The notes: generated from the sequence alone by a model not told the origin. 64,000 nucleotides of DNA from Pseudomonas sp. MF4836 (GCF_002018875.1 NZ_MVOL01000002.1:682001-746000), one strand, 5' to 3'. Shown: positions 37,956 to 48,040, counted from the first letter of the stretch. Made by a program: numbers and translations.

Positions 37956-39233
37956 ATGACTCAGCTGCGCCGCGTCGCGATTATCGGCGGTAACCGCATC
38001 CCCTTTGCCCGCTCCAACGGCCCGTACGCCACCGCGAGCAACCAGGCGATGTTGACCGCAGCGCTCGAGGGACTGATCGAACGCTACAACCTGCACGGCC
38101 TGCGCCTGGGGGAGGTCGCTGCGGGGGCGGTGCTCAAGCACTCGCGGGATTTCAACCTGACCCGCGAATGCGTGCTCGGCTCGCGCCTGGCGCCGACCAC
38201 GCCGGCCTATGACATTCAGCAAGCGTGCGGCACCGGCCTGGAAGCCGCGTTGCTGGTGGCCAATAAAATTGCCCTGGGGCAGATCGAGTGCGGGATTGCC
38301 GGCGGTGTGGACACCACCTCCGACGCGCCGATCGGGGTCAATGAGGGCTTGCGCAAAATTCTGCTGCAGGCGAATCGGGAAAAGAGCCTGGGCGACAAGC
38401 TCAAGACCTTTCTCCAGTTGCGTCCCCATCACCTCAAGCCCGAGCTGCCGCGCAATGGCGAGCCCCGCACCGGGCTGTCCATGGGCGAGCATTGCGAACT
38501 GATGGCGCAGACCTGGAACATCCCCCGCGCCGAGCAGGACCAACTGGCCCTGGAAAGCCATCAAAAAATGGCCGCGGCCTACGCCGAAGGCTGGCACAAC
38601 GATCTGATTACGCCCTTTCTTGGCCTGACCCGCGACAACAACCTGCGCCCGGACCTGACCCTGGAAAAACTCGCCAGCCTCAAGCCGGCGTTCGAGCGCA
38701 GCGCCAAGGGCACCCTGACCGCCGGCAACTCCACACCGCTGACCGATGGTGCTTCTCTGGTGCTGCTGGGCAGCGAAGCATGGGCCAAAGAACGCGGCTT
38801 GCCGGTGCTGGCCTACCTGCGTGATGGCGAGGCGGCGGCGGTGGATTTCGTCAACGGCGCCGAAGGCCTGCTGATGGCGCCGGTGTATGCCGTGCCGCGC
38901 TTGCTGGCGCGCAATGGGTTGACGCTGCAGGACTTTGATTACTACGAAATCCATGAGGCGTTCGCAGCCCAGGTGCTGTGCACCCTCAAGGCCTGGGAAG
39001 ACGCGGATTACTGCAAAAACCGCCTCGGGCTTGAGGCACCGTTGGGGGCTATCGACCGCAGTCGCCTCAACGTCAAGGGCAGTTCGCTGGCGGCGGGGCA
39101 CCCGTTTGCGGCCACGGGCGGGCGCATCGTGGCCAATCTGGCCAAGTTGCTGGAGGTGGCAGGGCAGGGGCGCGGGCTGATCTCGATCTGCGCCGCCGGT
39201 GGCCAGGGCGTGACGGCGATTATCGAGCGCTGA
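37956..39233 (+). CDS. Acetyl-CoA C-acyltransferase (thiolase, FadI-like)
   Basis: Thiolase of 425 aa. It has the acylated Cys (C91 in QQACGTGLEAAL), the His of GHPFAATG (about H382) and the C-terminal Cys in SICAAGGQG (about C412). These residues cleave 3-oxoacyl-CoA or condense acyl-CoAs. I start at the ATG at 37956, which has GGGAG upstream; 140 further codons are open but do not resemble a thiolase. It is divergent from the FabG/MaoC pair, an arrangement I recall as PA4785/PA4786 in P. aeruginosa. Confidence 0.9.
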   Translation: MTQLRRVAIIGGNRIPFARSNGPYATASNQAMLTAALEGLIERYNLHGLRLGEVAAGAVLKHSRDFNLTRECVLGSRLAPTTPAYDIQQACGTGLEAALLVANKIALGQIECGIAGGVDTTSDAPIGVNEGLRKILLQANREKSLGDKLKTFLQLRPHHLKPELPRNGEPRTGLSMGEHCELMAQTWNIPRAEQDQLALESHQKMAAAYAEGWHNDLITPFLGLTRDNNLRPDLTLEKLASLKPAFERSAKGTLTAGNSTPLTDGASLVLLGSEAWAKERGLPVLAYLRDGEAAAVDFVNGAEGLLMAPVYAVPRLLARNGLTLQDFDYYEIHEAFAAQVLCTLKAWEDADYCKNRLGLEAPLGAIDRSRLNVKGSSLAAGHPFAATGGRIVANLAKLLEVAGQGRGLISICAAGGQGVTAIIER

Positions 39234-39238
39234 AGGGG

Positions 39239-39265
39239 GGCGCCTGCAGGATAGGTGCAGGCGCC
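39239..39265. terminator. Hairpin between thiolase and chemoreceptor genes
   Basis: GGCGCCTGCA (39239-39248) and TGCAGGCGCC (39256-39265) form a perfect 10-bp stem with a seven-base loop in the 39-base gap between two convergent genes. No T-run is visible. Confidence 0.6.
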
Positions 39266-39272
39266 GCTTGCA

Positions 39273-41219
39273 TCAGGTCTTGAAGCGGCGGACCAGGCTG
39301 TCCAGTTCATCGGACAAACCGGCGAGGCTTTGGGAGTCCAGGCGCGCCGAGTTGGCCAGTTCCGCCACCAACTGCGCATCGCCATGGATCTGGCTGATGT
39401 GGCGGTTGATGTCTTCCGCCACCTGATGCTGTTCTTCGGCGGCGGTGGCGATCTGGGTGTTCATGTCGCGGATCACGTCCACCGACTCGCGGATCTGCCC
39501 GAAGCTGCTGCGCGCCAGACCGATACGGCTCACCGACTGCTGCGACACTTCCAGGCTGGCGTGCATCTGCTGGGTCACCGCACTGGTGCGCTTGGCCAGG
39601 TTGCCCAACAGGCCATCGATTTCCGCGGTGGAATCGGCAGTGCGTTTGGCCAGGGCGCGCACTTCGTCGGCCACCACGGCAAAGCCACGACCCTGTTCAC
39701 CGGCACGGGCCGCTTCAATGGCCGCGTTCAGGGCCAGGAGGTTGGTCTGTTCGGCAATTGAGCGGATGGTGCCGAGGATCGACTGGATGTCATTGCTGTC
39801 GCGTTCCAGTTGTTGCATCGACTGCGCCGACTGTTCGATTTCCTGGCTCAACTGATCGACGCTGTGCACGGCGGCGTCGATCTGCTGCTGGCCTTCCCGG
39901 GCCTGGCGCTGGCCGCTGTCGGCCGACTCGGCGGCCTGGCTGCAGGAGCGTGCGACTTCGTTGGCGGTTGCGACCATTTCGTGGAACGCGGTGGAGACCA
40001 TGTCCACGGCTTCGCGCTGGCGTCCGGCGGCTTCGGCCATGTCGCTGGAGACCTGGGTCGAACTGCGGGAGGTGGCGAGAATCTTGTTCGCCGCCTGGCC
40101 GATGCTCTGGATCAGGTTGCGGATCGCGGTCAGGAACTGGTTGAACCAGTTGGCCAGTTGCGCGGTTTCATCGCTGCCCCGGATGTTGAGGTTCTGCGTC
40201 AAATCGCCTTCGCCCTGGGCGATGCCTTCCAGGCCGCTGGCCACACTGCGGATCGGGCGCACGATCACGCTGGCGAAACTGGCGCCCACCACCGCGAACA
40301 GCACCGCCAGCACGCCGGCAATGATTGCGATCAGCCAGGTCAGTTGGGTCGCTGCGCCCATCACTTCGTTCTGCTTGATCAGGCCGATAAAGGTCCAGCC
40401 CAATTGCTCCGACGGCCAGACGTTGGCCATGTAGCGTTCGCCATTGAGTTCGACCTCCACCAGGCCCTTGCCGGCCTTGGCCAGTTGGGCATAACCCGCG
40501 CCTAGGCTGTCGAGGGCCTTGAAGTTGTGTTCCGGCAGCTTCGGGTCCACCAGCACGGTGCCGGTGTTTTCCAGGAGCATCAGGTAGCCGGACTCGCCCA
40601 GTTTGATCTGCTTGACGATCTCGGTGAGCTGCTTGAGCGACACGTCGATGTTGACCACGCCGCCCTGGGCGCCCAACTGGTTGGCCACGGCGCGCACGGT
40701 GCTGACCAGCACGGCGTCGTCACCGGCCCAGTAATAGGCGGCGGTTCGTACGGTCTTGCCCGGGTTGGCCATGGCGGTCTTGTACCAGGGGCGGATGCGC
40801 GGGTCATAGTTGGACATTTTCGGGTCCCCGGGCCAGAAGGCGTAACCGCCACTGGACAGGCCGTAGGACACATAGGAGTACGCGGGATGGCTGGCGGCCA
40901 GGCTGGCGAACAGATCAAACAACTGCTTGTCCAGCTCGCCGTCGGGGAGTTGCGCGGCATCGGCGCCGACACGGCTTTTCACGCTGGCGTCGGCCGATTT
41001 GACCAAGGGTTGGCTGGCCAGGTAATCGACGTTCTGGCTGATGCCCTCGAAAAACAGCTGCATGGCGTTGCTGACCTGGCGGATCTCCCGGGCGCTGCCG
41101 TCGACGAAATTGTCCTTGGCCTCGCTGCGCAGGTTCAGCACCACGAGCGTGGCGACCAGCACCACCGGCAAGCAGGCGATGATTGCAAACGCCCAGGTCA
41201 GTTTCTGTTTGATGTTCAT
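39273..41219 (-). CDS. Methyl-accepting chemotaxis protein with dCache domain
   Basis: Chemoreceptor of about 648 aa. TM1 lies at about residues 10-30 and TM2 at about 285-305. The periplasmic region shows dCache features, including [20 protein letters not shown] with the residues that usually hold the carboxylate and amine of amino-acid ligands, and [16 protein letters not shown] and the signalling hairpin ([20 protein letters not shown]) follow. The start is the ATG of MNIKQKLTW with GGAG five bases upstream; a 54-codon extension is arginine-rich and unlikely. Ligand unknown. Confidence 0.9.
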   Translation of the reverse strand: MNIKQKLTWAFAIIACLPVVLVATLVVLNLRSEAKDNFVDGSAREIRQVSNAMQLFFEGISQNVDYLASQPLVKSADASVKSRVGADAAQLPDGELDKQLFDLFASLAASHPAYSYVSYGLSSGGYAFWPGDPKMSNYDPRIRPWYKTAMANPGKTVRTAAYYWAGDDAVLVSTVRAVANQLGAQGGVVNIDVSLKQLTEIVKQIKLGESGYLMLLENTGTVLVDPKLPEHNFKALDSLGAGYAQLAKAGKGLVEVELNGERYMANVWPSEQLGWTFIGLIKQNEVMGAATQLTWLIAIIAGVLAVLFAVVGASFASVIVRPIRSVASGLEGIAQGEGDLTQNLNIRGSDETAQLANWFNQFLTAIRNLIQSIGQAANKILATSRSSTQVSSDMAEAAGRQREAVDMVSTAFHEMVATANEVARSCSQAAESADSGQRQAREGQQQIDAAVHSVDQLSQEIEQSAQSMQQLERDSNDIQSILGTIRSIAEQTNLLALNAAIEAARAGEQGRGFAVVADEVRALAKRTADSTAEIDGLLGNLAKRTSAVTQQMHASLEVSQQSVSRIGLARSSFGQIRESVDVIRDMNTQIATAAEEQHQVAEDINRHISQIHGDAQLVAELANSARLDSQSLAGLSDELDSLVRRFKT

Positions 41220-41708
41220 CCGCGCTCCAGAGTTTTTTCTTGTAGGCCCACGACGTGCACATGACTCGCGGATTAACGGCAGCTTTAAACAATGCGGTGA
41301 TTTGCGTCCGTTGGGCGGGCATCGAGCGAGGCAGGGCGAACCAATGCCGGGTGCTGACGTCTCTATCGGATTGTCGAACAAACTCCTTTTGTCCCTGATG
41401 ACTTCGGCTGCATAGAGGGAAAATTGAGGTGCTTCGAGAAAATTCCTCCGCTAAACAAGGAAAAATATCTCGGCCTCTATTGGAAATGTCTGCGACTTGC
41501 ATCCCCACGGCCTGGCTGCCACTGGGCTATGATCTGCGTCGGTCGATAGGCGTCGGCTGATGTGTTCGATTTATCTGGCACATTGAGTGCATCTTTACCG
41601 TTGCTATCTGCGGTTCATAGGTCGGCAACCTCTCCCCGCCATGCGAGGATTGCCGTATAACGAGTGACATTCGCGTGTTCGGTAATAAAGGACCCACAAT
41701 AAAAGCTG
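41220..41708. other. Intergenic region between chemoreceptor and RIO kinase genes
   Basis: This 489-base gap has no supported gene. It holds the divergent promoters and one imperfect hairpin, CGGCAACCTC against GAGGATTGCCG (41623-41655), about 50 bases before the RIO kinase ATG, possibly in its leader. I see no riboswitch or tRNA. Confidence 0.5.
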
Positions 41709-42605
41709 ATGAAGACTCCAAAACGCATTGAACCCCTGATCGAGGACGGTCTGGTCGACGAGGTGCTGCGCCCACTCATGAGTGGTAAAGAAGCAGCTGT
41801 TTATGTGGTGCGCTGCGGCAACGAGTTACGTTGCGCCAAGGTTTACAAGGAGGCGAATAAACGAAGTTTTCGTCAGGCGGCCGAGTATCAGGAAGGCCGC
41901 AAGGTGCGTAACAGCCGGCAGGCGCGAGCCATGGCCAAGGGCTCCAAGTTCGGTCGTAAAGAAACCGAGGATGCCTGGCAGAACGCTGAAGTGGCGGCCT
42001 TGTTCCGTTTGGCGAGTGCCGGCGTGCGAGTGCCCAAGCCGTTCGATTTCCTCGAAGGCGTGTTGTTGATGGAGCTGGTGGCCGACGAATACGGTGACGC
42101 CGCCCCGCGCCTCAATGACGTGGTGCTGGAGCCGGACCAGGCCCGTGAATATCACGCGTTCCTGATCTCGCAGATTGTGCTGATGTTGTGTACCGGCCTG
42201 GTGCACGGTGACCTTTCCGAGTTCAACGTGCTGCTGACGCCGGACGGTCCGGTGATCATCGACCTGCCACAGGCGGTGGATGCGGCGGGCAACAACCACG
42301 CGTTCAGCATGCTGGAGCGTGACGTCGGCAACATGGCGTCCTACTTCGGGCGCTTTGCCCCGGAACTCAAGCGCACCAAGTACGCCAAGGAAATGTGGGC
42401 CCTGTACGAAGCCGGGACCTTGCACCCGGCCAGCGTCCTGACCGGTGAGTTCGACGAACCGGAAGAGCTGGCAGATGTCGGCGGGATCATGCGCGAGATC
42501 GAAGCAGCGCGTCTCGACGAAGAACGCCGGCAAGCGGTCCGTGCCGCTGACGATGCGCCTCCCGGCAAGTCCGAAGAGCCGCCGCCTCCGCCCTGGATGC
42601 AGTAA
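41709..42605 (+). CDS. RIO1-family serine protein kinase
   Basis: Atypical kinase of 298 aa. The catalytic loop is LVHGDLSEFNVLL and the metal-binding Asp follows in VIIDLPQAVD; the nucleotide-binding lysine is in RCAKVYKE. There is no activation loop, as usual for RIO kinases. Archaeal and eukaryotic RIO1 act in small-subunit maturation; the bacterial role is poorly known. The protein ends in an acidic helix and a proline-rich tail (PPPPPWMQ). A strong terminator follows. Confidence 0.88.
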   Translation: MKTPKRIEPLIEDGLVDEVLRPLMSGKEAAVYVVRCGNELRCAKVYKEANKRSFRQAAEYQEGRKVRNSRQARAMAKGSKFGRKETEDAWQNAEVAALFRLASAGVRVPKPFDFLEGVLLMELVADEYGDAAPRLNDVVLEPDQAREYHAFLISQIVLMLCTGLVHGDLSEFNVLLTPDGPVIIDLPQAVDAAGNNHAFSMLERDVGNMASYFGRFAPELKRTKYAKEMWALYEAGTLHPASVLTGEFDEPEELADVGGIMREIEAARLDEERRQAVRAADDAPPGKSEEPPPPPWMQ

Positions 42606-42616
42606 GCCTCAAAAAA

Positions 42617-42640
42617 ATCCGGCCTTAGCCGGATTTTTTT
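42617..42640 (+). terminator. Rho-independent terminator of the RIO kinase gene
   Basis: ATCCGGC and GCCGGAT form a 7-bp stem with a CTTA loop, flanked by A-runs upstream and T-runs downstream, so it can work in both directions. Confidence 0.9.
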
Positions 42641-42651
42641 TGCCCCTGGTT

Positions 42652-42771
42652 CTGTAGTCGCTGCCGAAGGCTTGGGCGGCGTTCGGACGATGGTCGGACG
42701 GGCCGCTATGGAAGGTCAGCGGTATGAAGAGCGTTGCAGGGGGCCAGCGCAGCCTTCGGCAGCGGCTACAG
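42652..42771. repeat. REPIN (paired inverted REP elements)
   Basis: A 21-base end at 42652-42672, beginning CTGTAGTCGCTGCCG, has an inverted partner at 42751-42771 ending CGGCAGCGGCTACAG, with 20 of 21 positions matching. This is the REP doublet described in Pseudomonas. RAYT transposases are thought to move such elements, but none is present here. Confidence 0.8.
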
Positions 42772-42778
42772 CTGTGCC

Positions 42779-43192
42779 TCAGGCCGGAACAGGCTCGCAG
42801 CAGCTACCCGACGCCAATTCCTTGAGAATCGGACAGTCCGGTCGGTGATCGCCCTGACAATGCTCCACCAGGTCCTGCAAGGTGTCGCGCAGCGCGGCCA
42901 GTTCGCGGATCTTCTGGTTCAACTCGTCGATATGTTGCCGAGCCAGGGCTTTGACATCGGCACTGGCCCGCTGGCGGTCCTGCCACAGGGTCAGCAGCTT
43001 GCCGACTTCCTCCAGGGAAAACCCCAAATCCCGCGAACGCTTGATAAAGGCCAGGGTGTGCAGGTCATCCTCGCCATACAGGCGGTAGCCGCTGTCGCTG
43101 CGATGGGCCGGCTTGAGCAAGCCGATGGATTCGTAATAACGGATCATCTTCGCGCTCAGGCCGCTGTGGCTGGCTGCTTGGCCGATGTTCAT
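42779..43192 (-). CDS. cueR: Copper-responsive MerR regulator CueR
   Basis: MerR-family activator of 137 aa. The winged helix begins [20 protein letters not shown], and the metal site is C112 and C120 (CQGDHRPDC), the spacing of Cu(I)/Ag(I)-sensing CueR. A further GSCC near the C-terminus is common in Pseudomonas CueR. Its start overlaps the copA stop by four bases. Operators are visible before copA and copZ. Confidence 0.94.
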   Translation of the reverse strand: MNIGQAASHSGLSAKMIRYYESIGLLKPAHRSDSGYRLYGEDDLHTLAFIKRSRDLGFSLEEVGKLLTLWQDRQRASADVKALARQHIDELNQKIRELAALRDTLQDLVEHCQGDHRPDCPILKELASGSCCEPVPA

Positions 43193-45585
43193 TCCAGCTT
43201 CTCCAGGTCTTTGGGTTTCCAGGTCTTCAAGAGCAGGGCGTTACTGACCACGCTGACGCTGGACAGCGCCATCGCCGCGCCCGCCAGCACCGGATTCAAC
43301 AGGCCGAAGGCCGCCAGCGGGATGCCGATCAAGTTATAGACGAAGGCCCAGAACAGGTTCTGGCGGATTTTCGCATAGGTCTTGCGGCTGATCTCCAGGG
43401 CCGCAGGCACCAGGCGCGGATCGCCACGCATCAGGGTGATCCCGGCCGCATGCATCGCCACGTCGGTGCCGCCCCCCATGGCAATACCGATGTCGGCGGC
43501 CGCCAGGGCCGGGGCGTCGTTGATGCCGTCGCCGACCATGGCCACCACTCCGGTTTTCTTCAGTTCGGCGACGGTGGCGGCTTTATCCGCCGGCAGCACT
43601 TCGGCATGCACATCGGTGATGCCCAGGGCCTCGGCCACGACTTTGGCGCTGCCACGGTTGTCGCCCGTCAGCAGGTGGCTGCTGATATGGCGTGCGTTGA
43701 GTTGTTGCACCGCTTGCAGGGCGCCCGGCTTGAGGGTGTCGCCAAAGGCGAACAGGCCCAGGACTCGCAGTTGCGGACTTTGCTCTATCAGCCAGGACAA
43801 GGTCCGGCCCTCGGTCTCCCAGGCCTGGGCCGACTCGGCCAGGTCGCCGGCGCTCAGGCCGCTTTCTTCGAGCATGCGCTTGTTGCCCAGGGCCAGTTGT
43901 CGGCCGTCGAGGCTGCCGGCGATGCCGCGACCGGTCAGCGACTGGCTGGAGGTGACGTCGGCCACCGGCAATTGACGTTCGGCGCACAGGTCCAGCACCG
44001 CCTTGGCCAGCGGGTGTTCGCTGCCACGTTGCAGGGCGCCGGCCAATTGCAGCAGGGTGCTTTCATCGGTATCCACCGCGCGCAGGTGGGCGATGCGCGG
44101 TGTGCCGGAGGTCAGGGTGCCGGTCTTGTCGAATACCACGGCGCTGACTTCATGGGCGCGTTCCAGGGCTTCGGCATCCTTGATCAGAATGCCGTGGCGG
44201 GCGGCGACCCCGGTGCCGGCCATGATGGCGGTCGGCGTGGCCAGGCCCAGGGCACAGGGGCAGGCGATGACCAGTACCGCGACGGCGTTGATCACGGCGG
44301 TTTCCAGCGGTGCGCCGTATAGCCACCAGCCGATCAGCGTCACCGCTGCCAGCAGGATCACGACCGGGACGAACACCTGGCTGACCCGATCCACCAGCTT
44401 CTGGATCGGTGCCTTGCCGGCCTGGGCGTCTTCCACCAGGCGGATGATGCGTGCCAGCACGGTTTCCGCACCGAGGGCCAGGGTCCGTACCAGCAGCCGG
44501 CCTTCACCGTTGATGGCACCGCCGGTGACCTGGTCGCCCGGCTGTTTCGGCACCGGCAGGCTTTCGCCGCTGATCAAGGCTTCATCGGCGTGGCTCTGGC
44601 CTTCGATCACTTCGCCGTCCACCGGGAAGCGCTCGCCCGGCTTGACCATGACCAGGTCGCCCAGGCGCAGTGCACTGATGGCGACGTCCTGTTCGCGACC
44701 GTCGATCACTTGTATGGCTCGTTCCGGACGCAGGGCTTCCAGGGCGCGGATGGCGCTGGCGGTCTGGCGCTTGGCCCGGCTCTCCAGGTATTTGCCCAGC
44801 AGCACCAGGGCGATCACCACGGCCGAGGCTTCGAAGTACAGGTGCGGGGTGTGGCCATGCATCGCCGTGGCCCATTCGTAGATGCTCAGCCCATAACCGG
44901 CGCTGGTGCCCAGGGCCACCAGCAGGTCCATGTTGCCGGCACCGGCGCGTACGGCTTTCCAGGCAGCCACGTAAAAACGCGCGCCAAAGATGAATTGCAC
45001 CGGAGTGGCCAGGGCGAACTGGGCCCAGGCCGGCAGCATCCAGTGCAGGCCAAAGGGTTCCACCAGCATCGGCAGGACCAGAGGCAGTGCGAGGAGGATG
45101 GCCAGCACCAGGGTCCAGCGTTCGCGGCGCAGGCGTTGCTGTTGGTCATCGGGCGCTTTCTGGTCGGCCTGCCACAGGCTGGCGCTGTAACCGGCCTTGG
45201 TCACTGCGTCTATCAACACCGCAGGCTCGACCTGGCCCAGCAACTCCACATGTGCCCGTTCGTTGGCCAGGTTGACGCTGACGCGGCTGACCCCCGTCAC
45301 CTTGTTCAAGGCCCGCTCGACACGGCCGGCGCAGGAGGCGCAGGTCATGCCGCCGATGCTCAGTTCCAGGCTCTGGGCCGGTACGCTGTAGCCGGCGCTG
45401 TGCACCGCCTCCAGCAATGCCGGCAAGCTGTCCGTGGGCGCCTCGACTCGGGCCTGTTCGGTGGCCAGGTTGACGCTGACCGCGCGAGCGCCGACGACCT
45501 TGCTCAGGGCGCGCTCCACGCGCCCGGCGCAACTGGCGCAGGTCATGCCGGCAATGGGCAGGTCGAAGGTGGTTGATTCAGGCAT
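43189..45585 (-). CDS. copA: Copper-exporting P1B-type ATPase CopA
   Basis: P1B ATPase of 798 aa that exports Cu(I) to the periplasm. Two N-terminal heavy-metal-binding domains carry CASC at C16/C19 and C82/C85. The transport site is CPC at 442-444 and the phosphorylated Asp is D486 in [15 protein letters not shown] and the P1B-specific Asn, Met and Ser of the last helices are present. I start at the ATG of MPESTT, eight bases after GGGAG; a GTG three codons earlier is possible. CueR drives it from the operator just upstream. Confidence 0.95.
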   Translation of the reverse strand: MPESTTFDLPIAGMTCASCAGRVERALSKVVGARAVSVNLATEQARVEAPTDSLPALLEAVHSAGYSVPAQSLELSIGGMTCASCAGRVERALNKVTGVSRVSVNLANERAHVELLGQVEPAVLIDAVTKAGYSASLWQADQKAPDDQQQRLRRERWTLVLAILLALPLVLPMLVEPFGLHWMLPAWAQFALATPVQFIFGARFYVAAWKAVRAGAGNMDLLVALGTSAGYGLSIYEWATAMHGHTPHLYFEASAVVIALVLLGKYLESRAKRQTASAIRALEALRPERAIQVIDGREQDVAISALRLGDLVMVKPGERFPVDGEVIEGQSHADEALISGESLPVPKQPGDQVTGGAINGEGRLLVRTLALGAETVLARIIRLVEDAQAGKAPIQKLVDRVSQVFVPVVILLAAVTLIGWWLYGAPLETAVINAVAVLVIACPCALGLATPTAIMAGTGVAARHGILIKDAEALERAHEVSAVVFDKTGTLTSGTPRIAHLRAVDTDESTLLQLAGALQRGSEHPLAKAVLDLCAERQLPVADVTSSQSLTGRGIAGSLDGRQLALGNKRMLEESGLSAGDLAESAQAWETEGRTLSWLIEQSPQLRVLGLFAFGDTLKPGALQAVQQLNARHISSHLLTGDNRGSAKVVAEALGITDVHAEVLPADKAATVAELKKTGVVAMVGDGINDAPALAAADIGIAMGGGTDVAMHAAGITLMRGDPRLVPAALEISRKTYAKIRQNLFWAFVYNLIGIPLAAFGLLNPVLAGAAMALSSVSVVSNALLLKTWKPKDLEKLE

Positions 45586-45621
45586 CGCTGACACTCCCTG
45601 TAAAAGTTGCCTACAGGATCA

Positions 45622-45645
45622 ACCTTGCCATGCGGGCAAGGTCAA
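45622..45645 (-). promoter_or_regulatory. CueR operator and promoter of copA
   Basis: The dyad ACCTTGCC (45622-45629) and GGCAAGGT (45635-45642) is a perfect 8-5-8 CueR box. On the minus strand it lies in a promoter with -35 TTGACC (45640-45645) and a 19-base spacer to GATCCT. This long spacer is the hallmark of MerR-family promoters that need DNA twisting. Confidence 0.9.
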
Positions 45646-45701
45646 GCGCCATGACGCGGGGTGCTTCAATTTGTCTCGCCGGCCCCGTGTGAGGCCCGCG
45701 T

Positions 45702-46085
45702 TCAATAACCCAGGGCGGCGGGTTTGAGGTAAATACCGGACTCGCTCATGGCGATGCGGTATTTGACGACGTCACCGGCCCTCAGGGAAATGTCCTGGGA
45801 ACCCGGTGCAAGCAGGCCCGGGCTGCAACCCGGGACCTGGCCCGGCAGCAGTTTCAGGCGCAGCGAAACCTTGCCTGGCGGCAGGTTGAACGAGGCGGAC
45901 TGCTCCTGAAACAGTCGGCCTGCCAACTGATCCTGGATGTACAGGCCGATTTCGCAGGAGGTGGCGACTTCCAGGCGTTCCCTGGAAATGATCAGAACCC
46001 CGTAGTCTTCCCCGGCGGCGCTGGCCGCAGGCGCGGCTGCCAATAAACCAAGCAGGCTGAATAGGCTGAAAGCTGACCAGCGCAT
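45702..46085 (-). CDS. Exported protein of unknown function in the copper region
   Basis: Protein of 127 aa with a signal peptide ending AASA (about residue 21). The mature part has two cysteines (CEIGLY and PGCSPG) and looks beta-rich. It shows no known copper-binding motif. AGGAG lies eight bases before the ATG at 46085. It lies between copA and copZ on the copA strand, with its own upstream region, so a link with copper is only positional. Confidence 0.7.
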   Translation of the reverse strand: MRWSAFSLFSLLGLLAAAPAASAAGEDYGVLIISRERLEVATSCEIGLYIQDQLAGRLFQEQSASFNLPPGKVSLRLKLLPGQVPGCSPGLLAPGSQDISLRAGDVVKYRIAMSESGIYLKPAALGY

Positions 46086-46171
46086 GGCTGAATCTCCTAC
46101 TGTCGTGTCATAGAGGGTCAAGCTTGGCCGAGCGCGGCGCTGATTGCCAGCCCGGCAGCGCAAAGCAGAAC

Positions 46172-46202
46172 TTGACCTTGCCATGGTGGCAAGGAAGAGA
46201 CT
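46172..46202 (+). promoter_or_regulatory. CueR operator and promoter of copZ
   Basis: TTGACC (46172-46177) overlaps ACCTTGCC (46175-46182), with near-inverted GGCAAGGA at 46188-46195. A 19-base spacer leads to GAGACT at 46197-46202. It is the same layout as the copA promoter, so copA and copZ should respond to copper together. Confidence 0.88.
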
Positions 46203-46232
46203 GGGTCCAACCCTCACAACAGGAGCAACCTC

Positions 46233-46430
46233 ATGCAAGTATTCAATGTTCAAGGTATGTCGTGCGGCCACTGCGTCAAGGCCATTACCCAGGTGCTTCA
46301 GGCCAAGGACCCGGCGGCCGAGGTCAAGGTCGACCTGGGCGCGAAGGAGGTCGGTGTGCAAAGCCGGCTGACCGACGACGAGGTCATCGGCCTGATCAGC
46401 GGCGAAGGCTACAAGGTGCAATTGGCCTGA
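46233..46430 (+). CDS. copZ: Copper chaperone CopZ
   Basis: Small metallochaperone of 65 aa with an Atx1-like fold and copper ligand motif MSCGHC near the N-terminus (C11 and C14). It hands Cu(I) to CopA. An AGGAG ribosome binding site lies upstream and the CueR-type promoter lies 31 bases before the ATG. Confidence 0.95.
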   Translation: MQVFNVQGMSCGHCVKAITQVLQAKDPAAEVKVDLGAKEVGVQSRLTDDEVIGLISGEGYKVQLA

Positions 46431-46525
46431 GTATTTTTGATAGGTAGCGACCTATCGGAATGTTCAAGGCATCCAAGCGCGGCTAGACTGTCGGGTTGCT
46501 GACTGATGCTCGACTTGGATGCCTG

Positions 46526-47722
46526 ATGAATTTACGCACGATCCTGATTCTGGGCGCCTTGAGCGCCTTTGGCCCGCTGGCGATCGACTTCTATCTGCCG
46601 GCTTTTCCGGCGATGGCGCTGGCGTTTGGCACCGATGAAAAACACGTTCAACTGACCCTCGCGGCCTACTTCCTGGGGCTGTCCATCGGCCAACTGGCCT
46701 ATGGCCCGGTGGCGGACCGCTTCGGGCGGCGCATGCCGTTGCTGGTCGGCGTCAGTTTGTTCACCCTGGCGTCGCTGGCCTGTGCCTATGCGCCGAACCT
46801 TGAGTGGTTGATTGCGGCACGCTTCGTCCAGGCCCTGGGCGGTTGCGCAGGGATGGTGATTTCCCGGGCGGTGGTCAGCGATAAATGTGATGCCGTGGGT
46901 TCGGCCAAGGTGTTTTCCCAGCTGATGCTGGTGATGGGCCTGGCACCGATCCTGGCGCCAATGCTCGGCGGCCTGCTGGTGAACCTCTATGGCTGGCAAT
47001 CGATCTTCATCATGCTCACGGCGTTCAGTGCCCTGTCCGGTCTGGCGGTGGCCCTGGGCTTGCCGGAAAGCCTGCCGGCCGGCCTGCCACGCCAGCCGCT
47101 GTCCGGTTCGTTGCGCCAGTACGGTCGCCTGCTGGCCGACCGGATATTCCTCGGCCACGCCCTGACCGGCGGCATCGCGATCGCCGGGATGTTTGCCTAC
47201 ATTGCCGGTTCGCCCTTTATCTTCATCAAGCTGTATGAGGTGCCGGCCGAGCATTTTGGCTGGTTCTTCGGGATCAACGCCGGCGGTTTTATCCTGGTGG
47301 CGCAGATCAATGCGCGGCTGTTGGCCAAGCGTGGCCCGACCTTCCTGCTGGCGCGCACGGTGTGGATTTACCTGGCAGCGGCCCTGGTCCTGCTGGGCAT
47401 CAGTTCAATGCACACGCAAAAGCTGTGGCCGCTGTTGCTGCCGCTGTTTGTGTGTATTGCCAGCCTTGGCTGCATTATTCCCAATGCCTCGGCATGCGCC
47501 ATGAACGGTCAGGGCGCACGCGCTGGCAGTGCCTCGGCCTTGCTCGGTTGCCTGCAGTTCAGTGTGGCGGCCGGGGCAGCCTGGCTGGTGGGGTTCCTGC
47601 ACGATGGCAGCGCCATGCCGATGGCCATGGTGATCAGCCTGTGCGGCGTCCTCGCGGTGACGATGGCCGTGCTCACCCGGCGTTTGCAAAACGCCAGGGC
47701 AGTTGAGGCGGCGAAGCTCTGA
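46526..47722 (+). CDS. Bcr/CflA family MFS drug exporter
   Basis: Twelve-helix MFS antiporter of 398 aa. The Bcr/CflA signature GALSAFGPLAIDFYLPAFP and the motif A region GPVADRFGRRMPLLVG are present. The family confers resistance to bicyclomycin and other drugs. The start is the ATG of MNLRTIL at 46526. The preceding copZ gene is 95 bases away, so it probably has its own promoter. Confidence 0.9.
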   Translation: MNLRTILILGALSAFGPLAIDFYLPAFPAMALAFGTDEKHVQLTLAAYFLGLSIGQLAYGPVADRFGRRMPLLVGVSLFTLASLACAYAPNLEWLIAARFVQALGGCAGMVISRAVVSDKCDAVGSAKVFSQLMLVMGLAPILAPMLGGLLVNLYGWQSIFIMLTAFSALSGLAVALGLPESLPAGLPRQPLSGSLRQYGRLLADRIFLGHALTGGIAIAGMFAYIAGSPFIFIKLYEVPAEHFGWFFGINAGGFILVAQINARLLAKRGPTFLLARTVWIYLAAALVLLGISSMHTQKLWPLLLPLFVCIASLGCIIPNASACAMNGQGARAGSASALLGCLQFSVAAGAAWLVGFLHDGSAMPMAMVISLCGVLAVTMAVLTRRLQNARAVEAAKL

Positions 47723-47723
47723 C

Positions 47724-47903
47724 TCAGCCGGCAGCGCGCTGCTGGCTTTCGGGGAATCGGTGGGGGGCTTGCAGACGGGCTTCCAGGGTTTGAGCGAAGG
47801 CGCGGGCTTCGGCTTCGCTGCGAAAGGTGACCGCATGCTGGTCCAGGCGGACCTGCCATTGGGAGCCTTGGGGTTTCGCCAATTCTTTTATCAGGATCTT
47901 CAT
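47724..47903 (-). CDS. Small 59-aa conserved-looking protein
   Basis: A 59-codon frame that short-ORF cut-offs would miss. It begins ATG at 47903 with an exceptional GAGGAGG ribosome binding site six bases upstream and reads MKILIKELAKPQGSQWQVRL. A mixed helical region follows and it ends SQQRAAG. Codon use is that of a real Pseudomonas gene. Its stop is one base from the end of the convergent MFS gene. Function unknown; similar small proteins occur in pseudomonads as far as I can recall. Confidence 0.8.
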   Translation of the reverse strand: MKILIKELAKPQGSQWQVRLDQHAVTFRSEAEARAFAQTLEARLQAPHRFPESQQRAAG

Positions 47904-47996
47904 TGCTGACCTCCTCGGGTAAAAGACTGCGTTGCAAAGGCCTCCAGTGTAGACCCGAATACGGTCATGAATATGACAAGCGTCAACTCTCGGACT

Positions 47997-48025
47997 GACG
48001 GCATTGCCCCTCTGGCAATGCCGTC
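47997..48025. repeat. Perfect 12-bp stem hairpin
   Basis: GACGGCATTGCC (47997-48008) and GGCAATGCCGTC (48014-48025) form a perfect stem with a five-base loop, about 95 bases upstream of the small gene and immediately beside the MITE-like element. There is no T-run. Confidence 0.6.
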
Positions 48026-48040
48026 TGCCCCGGCCTTCAG

